Shown piece by piece: positions 6,948 through 12,393 of a DNA stretch of 12,393 nucleotides. Positions within the stretch are counted from its first letter, which is position 1, and every line of letters starts with the position of its first letter. Both the position numbers and the translations under genes were made by a program. The notes beneath the pieces are model-generated. The model ran no database searches. It saw only the letters and a list, made by a program, of their open reading frames with translations, and had not been told where the DNA came from. The stretch lies in contig CAJQNX010000045.1 of NCBI GenBank assembly GCA_905479795.1, forward strand, positions 1 through 12,393, given 5' to 3'. Source of the stretch: an uncultured Candidatus Midichloriaceae bacterium. Lineage in GTDB: Bacteria > Pseudomonadota > Alphaproteobacteria > Rickettsiales > Midichloriaceae.

Positions 6948-6953
6948 ATTATA
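6948..6953 (-). promoter_or_regulatory. Likely -10 box of the ABC fusion gene
   Basis: TATAAT on the minus strand (6948-6953) is a perfect -10 sequence, about 25 bases before the ATG at 6923. The best -35, TTAACA, lies 20 bases upstream, which is longer than ideal, so activation by a regulator is possible. The leader would be very short. Confidence 0.45.
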
Positions 6954-6970
6954 GCATTTGAAATGCTATA
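6950..6970. promoter_or_regulatory. Perfect 21-bp palindrome over the ABC gene promoter
   Basis: TATAGCATTT at 6950-6959, one central base, then AAATGCTATA at 6961-6970 form a perfect 10+1+10 palindrome. It overlaps the -10 box and lies just before the start codon, so a bound dimer would block transcription. Another TATAGC occurs at 6984-6989, close to GTTAACGTT. No T-run follows on either strand, so it is not an intrinsic terminator. The binding protein is unknown, and no classical repressor gene is in the window. Confidence 0.6.
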
Positions 6971-7732
6971 TCGTGTTAACGTTTATAGCACATGCAGAAG
7001 TTATACTGTAACAATCAAGGTTAAGTAATTTTTTGCAATCTATCATTTCAAAATTATTAAGTAAATAATAATCTATAGTAGATTAGGGACTTGTTTTAAA
7101 AAAGATAGAAAAAGCTAAAGAGAAATAATATAAAGTAAAGAAGAATAACTTTTAGGGAAGTAAATAAGAAAATAATTATAAGTATTATCAAAAAGACATA
7201 AAGAATGAATTTGTAAGAAAAAAGTAAGGGTATAAGGGTACAAGTGTATAAATTGTAATAAAAATTTCATAGAATAAGACAAGAAGAGGCACTGGAAATA
7301 TTTGGATAAAGAAAACGAGAAAGATTATGGATTCAGGATAATTGTAAGCATAATAGATACACCCGTTTATGAATCCAACTAAGGATGGCAGTAAAAATTG
7401 TGGCAATAGGCTGGAAGTAAAAGAAACCTTCTTCATACATAAAAGAATTATCGGCAATAAATTTAAAGCTCAACATTTTTTATGCAGGTAAAATTAAGGA
7501 AAATTATCTCTTCTTATTTCAAATAAACTGAGAGATTTTGGAATGCCTAAAACGATCCACTTTGGGTGAAGATATTAAAACACCTAGATTTCATATTTGT
7601 GCAACAAAGTTTCTTTTCTAGGGAGTAGGTCAGGCTGTGAGTATTGAGACTTATGCATTCAAAATATTGACTCATTAATAAAAAGAATACAGCTATAAAA
7701 AATATGTCCAATAAATATAGCTCTAAAGGATA
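6971..7732. other. Long gene-poor spacer downstream of the ribosomal operon
   Basis: No convincing gene is seen in this stretch, which lies between the 5' end of the ABC gene and the 3' end of rplS. From about 7100 to 7330 the plus strand is strikingly purine-rich. A minus-strand frame of up to 89 codons (7188-7457) would encode a very hydrophobic peptide, but it begins with TTG, and its better ATG near 7436 has no ribosome site. Scattered plus-strand frames are broken by many stops. The region looks like decayed DNA, perhaps once mobile, but its source is not recognisable. Confidence 0.5.
7691..7722 (-). terminator. Possible terminator of the rpsP-trmD-rplS operon
   Basis: AGCTATA and TATAGCT form 7-bp inverted arms about 10 bases after the rplS stop. 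On the minus strand the stem is followed shortly by a T-rich stretch. The stem is AT-rich and the loop is 18 bases, so this is a weak candidate. Confidence 0.3.
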
Positions 7733-8128
7733 TTATTTTACTTTCTTTTTTGCAGATTTTATAGCAGATAAGTCTCTTTTTTCTTTAATTCTTGCAGCCT
7801 TACCAACCAATTCTCTCATATAATATAACTTAGCCCTTCTAACTTTACCTTTTCTTAATAATTCAATTTTAGTTACTAATGGAGAGTAAAGAGGGAATGT
7901 TTTTTCAAAACACATTCCGCAGCTAATCTTCTTAACTTTAAAAGTAGAGCCTAATTTACTATTTGTTCTAGCAATGCATACTCCTTCAAACATTTGAATT
8001 CTTTCATTGCTCTCATCAATAATTTTGTTATGAACTTTTACAACGTCTCCAGGTCTAAAGTCTGGTATATCCTTAATTTTTTTAAGTGATGATATTTGCT
8101 TTTCTATGTACTGTTCAGCTAAGTTCAT
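7733..8128 (-). CDS. rplS: Ribosomal protein bL19
   Basis: This 131-residue protein is the large-subunit protein L19, located at the interface with the small subunit. Recognisable family features are Ile-Pro-Asp-Phe-Arg-Pro-Gly-Asp-Val-Val-Lys-Val (21-32), Met-Phe-Glu-Gly-Val-Cys-Ile-Ala-Arg, Tyr-Ser-Pro-Leu-Val, and the basic stretch Val-Arg-Arg-Ala-Lys-Leu-Tyr-Tyr-Met-Arg near 96-105, followed by Gly-Lys-Ala-Ala-Arg-Ile-Lys-Glu-Lys-Arg. The C-terminus has a short Lys-rich tail. It is the last gene of the rpsP-trmD-rplS operon. Its ATG overlaps the trmD stop by 4 bases, and a GGAG sits 7 bases upstream inside trmD. Confidence 0.96.
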   Translation of the reverse strand: MNLAEQYIEKQISSLKKIKDIPDFRPGDVVKVHNKIIDESNERIQMFEGVCIARTNSKLGSTFKVKKISCGMCFEKTFPLYSPLVTKIELLRKGKVRRAKLYYMRELVGKAARIKEKRDLSAIKSAKKKVK

Positions 8129-8838
8129 TTTTTAACTCCATTTAAATATTTTGTCCATAAATCAGGTCGTCTATTTTTTGTAATTTCTTTTGCCTGATCT
8201 AGTCTCCATTCAAAAATTTTTTTATGATCTCCCGAAATTAAAATTTCAGGCACTTTATCAGATTTCCACACTAAAGGTTTTGTGTAGTGCGGATATTCCA
8301 AAAGGTGTTCATAATTACCTTCTCCGAAGCTTTCTTCTTGTAAGGAATCCTCATTGCTAACATATCCTGACACATATCTTAAGCAGCAATCAATAAAAGC
8401 AAAAGAAGCTAAATCTCCTGAGGATAAAACGTAGTCACCTACGCTAACTTCTAGTATCTTATACTCTTTTATTAGCCTTTCGTCAATACCTTCGAAGCGA
8501 CCACACAAAATATTTATGCCGTTATTAGATTTTACTATTGATTTTGCCATCTTTTGATTAAGTAAATCTCCTTTTGGAGACAAGTATATTATTGGATAGC
8601 CGTTTGGTATAAAAAAACTCTCAATTGCTATGCCAAGAACATCGGCTCTTAAAAGCATTCCGCCGCCGCCTCCAAATGGTGGGCTATCTACAGTTTTATG
8701 TTTGCTCGTAGCAAAGTCTCGAATGTTTTTTGTGTTTAATTCCCAGTGCTCAGCATCCATGGCTTTACCAGGAGTAGAGTATTTTAGTGGACCTGGGTAT
8801 ATTTCAGGAAATAACGTTAGTATGTTGATCTTCCACAT
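8125..8838 (-). CDS. trmD: tRNA (guanine37-N1)-methyltransferase
   Basis: TrmD methylates G37 next to the anticodon using S-adenosylmethionine and so prevents frameshifting. The 237 residues match the family. Leu-Phe-Pro-Glu lies at 9-12. The Gly-rich loop Pro-Phe-Gly-Gly-Gly-Gly-Gly-Met is at 54-61. The trefoil-knot cofactor site includes Tyr-Leu-Ser-Pro-Lys-Gly (85-90), Cys-Gly-Arg-Phe-Glu-Gly-Ile-Asp-Glu-Arg (112-121) and Val-Gly-Asp-Tyr-Val-Leu-Ser-Ser-Gly (133-141). Glu-Tyr-Pro-His-Tyr-Thr-Lys-Pro (181-188) is in the C-terminal tRNA-binding part. Position 169 is Glu (Gln-Glu-Glu-Ser-Phe), where E. coli and Haemophilus TrmD have the catalytic Asp169. The upstream gap to rpsP is 52 bp and has no rimM. 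The start has no obvious ribosome site. Confidence 0.95.
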   Translation of the reverse strand: MWKINILTLFPEIYPGPLKYSTPGKAMDAEHWELNTKNIRDFATSKHKTVDSPPFGGGGGMLLRADVLGIAIESFFIPNGYPIIYLSPKGDLLNQKMAKSIVKSNNGINILCGRFEGIDERLIKEYKILEVSVGDYVLSSGDLASFAFIDCCLRYVSGYVSNEDSLQEESFGEGNYEHLLEYPHYTKPLVWKSDKVPEILISGDHKKIFEWRLDQAKEITKNRRPDLWTKYLNGVKK

Positions 8839-8890
8839 CGCATTAGATCTGATTTATAAAAAAGAAATATACGTTATATTACTAAATTAA

Positions 8891-9259
8891 TTATTTAGTT
8901 TCAGTATTTTTAACGTCCTTATTTTTTGCAAAATCACTATTATCATCAGCGCCCAGATTATCTTTTTGTGTTGATGATTGCTTCGTAATCACTCTCCTGA
9001 TAGTAGCTTTGACAAGCTTTGCTTTTTCAAGAAATTTACTAACCCTTTCGGTAGGCTGTGCTCCAACGGATATCCAATGCTTAATTCTATCTTGAGCTAA
9101 AACCACCCTATTTTCATCATCTTTAGGTAACATAGGATTGTAGTTCCCAACTTTTTCCAAAAACTTACCATCTCTTGGTGCGTCTGCATTAGCCACAACT
9201 AAATGATAATAAGGTCTTTTTTTTGCCCCAGCTCTTGCCAACCTAATTTTTACTGTCAT
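8891..9259 (-). CDS. rpsP: Ribosomal protein bS16
   Basis: This 122-residue small-subunit protein S16 begins with the hallmark Val-Lys-Ile-Arg-Leu-Ala-Arg-Ala-Gly-Ala-Lys-Lys-Arg-Pro-Tyr-Tyr (3-18), continues with Ala-Pro-Arg-Asp-Gly-Lys-Phe-Leu-Glu-Lys-Val-Gly-Asn-Tyr-Asn-Pro (27-42), and has the Gly-Ala-Gln-Pro-Thr-Glu-Arg-Val segment near 66-73. E. coli S16 is 82 residues, so the last 35-40 residues are a hydrophilic extension rich in Lys, Asp, Asn and Thr, of a kind often seen in alphaproteobacteria. It is the first gene of the operon and lies behind a good promoter. Confidence 0.96.
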   Translation of the reverse strand: MTVKIRLARAGAKKRPYYHLVVANADAPRDGKFLEKVGNYNPMLPKDDENRVVLAQDRIKHWISVGAQPTERVSKFLEKAKLVKATIRRVITKQSSTQKDNLGADDNSDFAKNKDVKNTETK

Positions 9260-9289
9260 AAATAATTAAAATGATTACATCGATATAGA

Positions 9290-9320
9290 TGTGTATACAC
9301 AAAAAAAGCTTTGATGTAAA
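9290..9320 (-). promoter_or_regulatory. Promoter of the rpsP operon with a 12-bp palindrome
   Basis: On the minus strand, TTTACA (9315-9320) and TATACA (9292-9297) are separated by exactly 17 bases and each match the sigma-70 consensus at 5 of 6 positions. The -10 lies inside a perfect 12-bp palindrome, TGTGTATACACA, at 9290-9301. The leader before rpsP would be about 25 bases. This is one of the two best promoters in the window. Confidence 0.75.
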
Positions 9321-9338
9321 GACTAGAAAAACAATTGA

Positions 9339-11318
9339 TTAAAAAATTTTTGTCCAGGGCTTTTTAACTAAATAATCCTTATCCGTGATCACCTTTAACT
9401 TTTCTTTGGTACTAAAGATTAAATATGCACCATTAGTTTTTAAATCTATCCTATTTATGGTGAATATGGCATTTTTGCAGTATAAATTATTATCTGTAAG
9501 ATTGAGAAATATTTTTTCTCCATTTGTATTATTACAAATTTCAAGCGCATTATTGTAATGGTCATTGTTAATTAGGATAAATAATTTATGCTCTGGTATA
9601 TAGCAATATACTTTGTTGCAAACTTTACTTAAGTAATTTTTATTAGTTTTTTTAATATTTAACTCTTTTTGCCATATTTTTTTCGAATATCTTTCTCTGA
9701 AACCGCTAATTAATTGTAGTCTATTATCACTCAAATCTTTAACTGCTATTAATTTGCCAGTTTTGCTTATTGCAATATCTGGTAATTCGAAATTAATAAT
9801 AACCACGACTGCTGTTATAATAAATAAAATTCCTATGTATTTTGACCTGGTTTTAAAAATCATTAAACACAAGCATCCTATCACAAATAAAAATAAACTG
9901 CTGCTATCAACCTTATATATGTTCAAAGTAGCGCCAGGAAATGAAGCTATTTTATCCGAAATATATAAAAGTACTTTTATGCCTATTTCCATTGGATAAA
10001 AGGCTAAGAATTCTAATTTTATGGGAATTAATGATATGGCTAGCATACCGCATGGCATTATAATAAATTCAGCGATAGGTATGGCTAATAGATTGGTTAA
10101 TAAGCTGTAAGTAGAAAAATTTTTAAAATGAAACATTATAAAGATGCTTGTTGCTAATGTTGCAAAGATACTTGCTAATATGATTGATAAAAAATAGCTA
10201 AAGAATTTTGTTGTAGTTGAGGTATTAGAATTAAAACAAAACAAAGGTATTTTTTTTAAAAGCTTAAATCCATAAATTAATGATAAACAAGCAGAGAATG
10301 ACATTTGCAAGCTTGCGCTTAGTAGAGCTTCGGGAGTGATTAGTAATATTATCAATGCTGCAAACCCTATTGTTCGCACTGGATTTGTTTCTCTATCTAT
10401 TAAAATGCCAATTAAAAATAATGTGGTCATGGTGAACGCTCTTTGAGCGGAAATAGGAGCATTTGCGATAAGTAGGTAGAAATAAGAAAAGCAAATTGTA
10501 ATTATTGCGGATATCTTCTTATTGTTAATCTTCACAAAGGGATTGTAAATTTTAGAAAAAATTATACTACTTGTAAAAAAAATTATACCAGCAACAAGTG
10601 CGACGTGCATTCCAGAAATTGCCAATAGATGCGCAATTCCAGAAATTCTTATGTTATCATATGTATTGATATCTATTTTTTTTGTATTACCAAGAAATAA
10701 TGCGGAGGCAATTGCTGCATTTTTTGCTTCCATATTGTCATAGAAGCTTTTTGATATTACTTCTTTTAATTTGGCAATCGTTGAAAATGTATTGATATCT
10801 GATCTTTGGATAACCTTGACATTGCCCATGGCATAGCCTATTCCATCAATATCGTTAAAAAAAGCGTATCTTGCATAGTCAAAACTTCCTGGAAGAACAG
10901 GTATTGGTGGCGGCATTAAATTTACATTAGCGATAATCCTGTCCTTGTTTTTAATGTTATGAAGTTTAGTTCTAATAACTATTTTTATTTTTTTGATATT
11001 TTTATTAATTGCAGAGTCTAAGAATTTAATTTTGTTTAATAGTAATTTTTTTTCATTCCCTCTTATTTCAACTTCAGCAACTTCAGCTGTAACCCTGCCT
11101 TGAATTGTATGATTGAGTTGGGTATTTTTGATATTTTGCACTCTAAAGACAATCGCTCCATAGCCAATCAAAACAAATGTACTTATTAGAAGCGCTAATT
11201 GTATGTGCTTCAAGTTTGCTAAAAAAAAGCCTACAAGTAAAAACGATATTAAACTTAATATCGCCAGTGATATTATTAAATTAAAATTTACCTGATCATT
11301 TGTGTTAAAGTACACCAA
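9339..11318 (-). CDS. comEC: ComEC/Rec2-family DNA-uptake channel protein, 5' end disturbed
   Basis: ComEC forms the inner-membrane channel for transforming DNA. From the TTG at 11318 the protein has 659 residues. The N-terminal soluble DUF4131-like part (about 60-170) includes Pro-Gly-Ser-Phe-Asp-Tyr-Ala-Arg-Tyr. It is followed by the Competence domain with Gly-Ile-Ala-His-Leu-Leu-Ala-Ile-Ser-Gly-Met-His (227-238), Ala-Gln-Arg-Ala (291-294) and Leu-Gln-Met-Ser-Phe-Ser-Ala (337-343), and by many membrane helices to about 500. The C-terminal 150 residues show no metallo-beta-lactamase motifs, so this is the short form. The frame stays open upstream to 11393 and adds a family-like first helix, so the TTG start is probably too short. 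No ATG precedes it in frame. A frameshift or a rare start codon is likely. Confidence 0.85.
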   Translation of the reverse strand: MVYFNTNDQVNFNLIISLAILSLISFLLVGFFLANLKHIQLALLISTFVLIGYGAIVFRVQNIKNTQLNHTIQGRVTAEVAEVEIRGNEKKLLLNKIKFLDSAINKNIKKIKIVIRTKLHNIKNKDRIIANVNLMPPPIPVLPGSFDYARYAFFNDIDGIGYAMGNVKVIQRSDINTFSTIAKLKEVISKSFYDNMEAKNAAIASALFLGNTKKIDINTYDNIRISGIAHLLAISGMHVALVAGIIFFTSSIIFSKIYNPFVKINNKKISAIITICFSYFYLLIANAPISAQRAFTMTTLFLIGILIDRETNPVRTIGFAALIILLITPEALLSASLQMSFSACLSLIYGFKLLKKIPLFCFNSNTSTTTKFFSYFLSIILASIFATLATSIFIMFHFKNFSTYSLLTNLLAIPIAEFIIMPCGMLAISLIPIKLEFLAFYPMEIGIKVLLYISDKIASFPGATLNIYKVDSSSLFLFVIGCLCLMIFKTRSKYIGILFIITAVVVIINFELPDIAISKTGKLIAVKDLSDNRLQLISGFRERYSKKIWQKELNIKKTNKNYLSKVCNKVYCYIPEHKLFILINNDHYNNALEICNNTNGEKIFLNLTDNNLYCKNAIFTINRIDLKTNGAYLIFSTKEKLKVITDKDYLVKKPWTKIF

Positions 11319-11428
11319 GATACCCAGGGATATGGATATGGGTATCAGCCCTAATATGTGAACCTTGTCACTAAAAATTTTATACCTAACAAACTATACA
11401 ACTCATTATGGAAATATAGCAATAAAAC
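11319..11428 (-). other. Probable lost or frameshifted N-terminus of comEC
   Basis: The comEC frame is open to 11393 and adds residues including Ile-Leu-Gly-Leu-Ile-Pro-Ile-Ser-Ile-Ser-Leu-Gly-Ile, which suits the first membrane helix of ComEC proteins. It ends at a TAG (11394-11396) with no ATG, GTG or TTG in between. A neighbouring minus-strand frame is open from 11354 to 11428, begins with a TTG at 11420-11422 and reads Leu-Tyr-Phe-His-Asn-Glu-Leu-Tyr-Ser-Leu-Leu. Joining the two frames between 11354 and 11393 would give a normal-looking N-terminus. An ATT at 11376-11378 with AGG six bases upstream is another possible start. Confidence 0.5.
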
Positions 11429-11470
11429 TCAAAAATGCCAATATAAATTGAAATTAATTTATATTAGCTT

Positions 11471-11674
11471 TTATATCATTTTATATGGAACAGGTCTACC
11501 AGCGTCATCTTTCGCCAACTTACCATCTTCAAATTTTGCGGCCATGTAATTTCCATGCCCCAATCTTTCGCCTTTATACATTATTGGTTTAACAGCTTTA
11601 CCATCTAATAATTTTAATTCAACGCCCTTTCCTCTGTTGCTGACGTTATTTTTTGAACCTTTTTTTCCAGCCAT
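11471..11674 (-). CDS. Small basic conserved-looking protein, function unknown
   Basis: This 67-residue soluble protein begins Met-Ala-Gly-Lys-Lys-Gly-Ser-Lys-Asn-Asn and has the segments Lys-Gly-Val-Glu-Leu-Lys-Leu-Leu-Asp-Gly, Gly-Glu-Arg-Leu-Gly-His-Gly-Asn-Tyr-Met-Ala-Ala-Lys-Phe (35-48) and Gly-Arg-Pro-Val-Pro-Tyr-Lys. The composition, the lack of membrane segments and the regular amphipathic pattern look like a real compact protein. It resembles short hypothetical proteins I associate with Rickettsiales, but I cannot name a family. A near-consensus promoter lies just upstream and strongly supports expression. The ribosome site is weak. The gene ends about 42 bp before the comEC start region and could be co-transcribed with it. 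Confidence 0.7.
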   Translation of the reverse strand: MAGKKGSKNNVSNRGKGVELKLLDGKAVKPIMYKGERLGHGNYMAAKFEDGKLAKDDAGRPVPYKMI

Positions 11675-11703
11675 AGTAAAATTTATTTTTTAACTTTTCT
11701 GAT

Positions 11704-11733
11704 ATTATATCAAAGTAATCGCACTTCAGTCAA
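11704..11733 (-). promoter_or_regulatory. Near-consensus promoter of the 67-residue protein gene
   Basis: On the minus strand, TTGACT (11728-11733) and TATAAT (11704-11709) are separated by 18 bases and match the sigma-70 consensus at 5 of 6 and 6 of 6 positions. The transcript would begin near 11697, about 23 bases before the ATG at 11674. It may also serve comEC downstream. Confidence 0.8.
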
Positions 11734-11838
11734 TAGTATTGTTGGATTAATATAGTTATTTATTGAAAAACACACAACTATCTAATAATCAAAAACTTTT
11801 AGTATGATGGAGGTAATAGTAGGTAGCAATATCTTATT

Positions 11839-12393
11839 TTACTTGTCTATTTTTAGAATATCTTCATCAAGCTTATGCATCTTATATTCAAGCCCAACTC
11901 TTTCTGTAATTCCTAATTTATCACCTATTACAGCAAGCCATTTAATAAAATGTCTATTAGTTTCTTTCGCCATCTTTTGTTGTTTATGTGGCTTCAATCC
12001 TTCTATCGTTTCTAGATTGTGTTGCCTATCCATGTTCAGCTTCACATTATCTTCTTTGCTTATTACCTCTAATTTGCTCAGCAAATTTGTACTATATACG
12101 CACTTGTTATTATACTTTTCATACTCTTTATCCAATTCGTAATGAAAGTCTTCATCATTTAATGCAGTATCCCTGTTCCTTGGTTCAGAAGGATAGCTGC
12201 CATAAGCACCACTGTCTTTTTCTAATTTGGTTAGATAACTTAACGCCCATATAAAGCCCACTACAACTGGCGCGCACAGCGCCCAAACTCCGTAGTATCC
12301 AAACCATTCTGTTAGTGGAATTAACCCATAGGATGAAATCGTATATCCAATAGCGGTGGCGCATCCAAAAGTGGTTGCCGCAGTTGTGAATCG
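11839..12393 (-). CDS. C-terminal part of an MFS-type transporter, cut by the window edge
   Basis: The frame is open from the right edge to the TAA at 11839, which gives the last 184 residues of a longer protein. A GTG at 12259-12261 looks like a start but lies inside a membrane helix, so the gene continues beyond the window. Two membrane segments are visible at residues 5-27 of the fragment (Thr-Phe-Gly-Cys-Ala-Thr-Ala-Ile-Gly-Tyr) and 33-53 (Tyr-Gly-Val-Trp-Ala-Leu ... Gly-Phe-Ile-Trp-Ala-Leu-Ser-Tyr-Leu). These look like the final two helices of a major facilitator transporter. A charged soluble tail of about 130 residues follows, rich in Lys, Glu and Asn, which is long for this family. 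Substrate and subfamily cannot be told from this part. Confidence 0.65.
   Translation of the reverse strand, partial: RFTTAATTFGCATAIGYTISSYGLIPLTEWFGYYGVWALCAPVVVGFIWALSYLTKLEKDSGAYGSYPSEPRNRDTALNDEDFHYELDKEYEKYNNKCVYSTNLLSKLEVISKEDNVKLNMDRQHNLETIEGLKPHKQQKMAKETNRHFIKWLAVIGDKLGITERVGLEYKMHKLDEDILKIDK

Noticed and set aside
7188..7457. Minus-strand hydrophobic open frame of 89 codons
   Set aside because: It starts with TTG, has no ribosome site at that or the next ATG, almost no charged residues and no family resemblance. It follows from the purine-rich plus strand. It is described under the spacer instead.
12259..12261. GTG as the start of a complete 140-residue gene
   Set aside because: The frame is open to the window edge and encodes membrane helices upstream of the GTG, so the gene is partial rather than complete.

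Overview
The window is strongly AT-rich bacterial DNA. It looks like an obligately host-associated alphaproteobacterium, most likely of the order Rickettsiales. This is an inference from several signs: a GTA-type (gene transfer agent) portal gene standing alone, a small opacity-type beta-barrel protein, a ComEC without the C-terminal metallo-beta-lactamase domain, long gene-poor AT-rich spacers and traces of decayed mobile DNA. No rRNA, tRNA or CRISPR array was found.

Layout, left to right. Positions 1-1131 hold a secreted 8-stranded outer-membrane barrel with a good ribosome site, two small hairpins and a strong intrinsic terminator. Positions 1154-1752 hold a complete yefM-yoeB toxin-antitoxin module with a promoter and a perfect 20-bp operator-like palindrome. 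Convergent to it is a full-length HK97/GTA-type phage portal protein (1779-2993). Divergent from the portal is a VanX-type D-Ala-D-Ala dipeptidase with all active-site residues (3088-3699). Next come two minus-strand genes: a single-domain response regulator (3706-4170) and a 776-residue ABC ATPase fused to a divergent membrane region (4593-6923). Between these two lies a scrap of an IS3-like transposase. A perfect 21-bp palindrome overlaps the likely -10 box of the ABC gene.

An 809-bp spacer (6924-7732) carries no convincing gene. It is followed, all on the minus strand, by the ribosomal operon rpsP-trmD-rplS, which lacks the usual rimM. Then come comEC with a disturbed 5' end, a 67-residue conserved-looking small protein with an excellent promoter, and the C-terminal part of an MFS-type transporter that runs off the right edge.

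How the genes work together: rpsP, trmD and rplS form a translation operon (TrmD and L19 overlap by 4 bp). YefM and YoeB form one autoregulated unit. The portal, the IS scrap and the toxin-antitoxin pair make 1150-4600 an accessory patch between housekeeping genes. The least familiar item is the ABC fusion gene with its palindrome. The clearest anomalies are the comEC start region and Glu in place of the catalytic Asp in TrmD.
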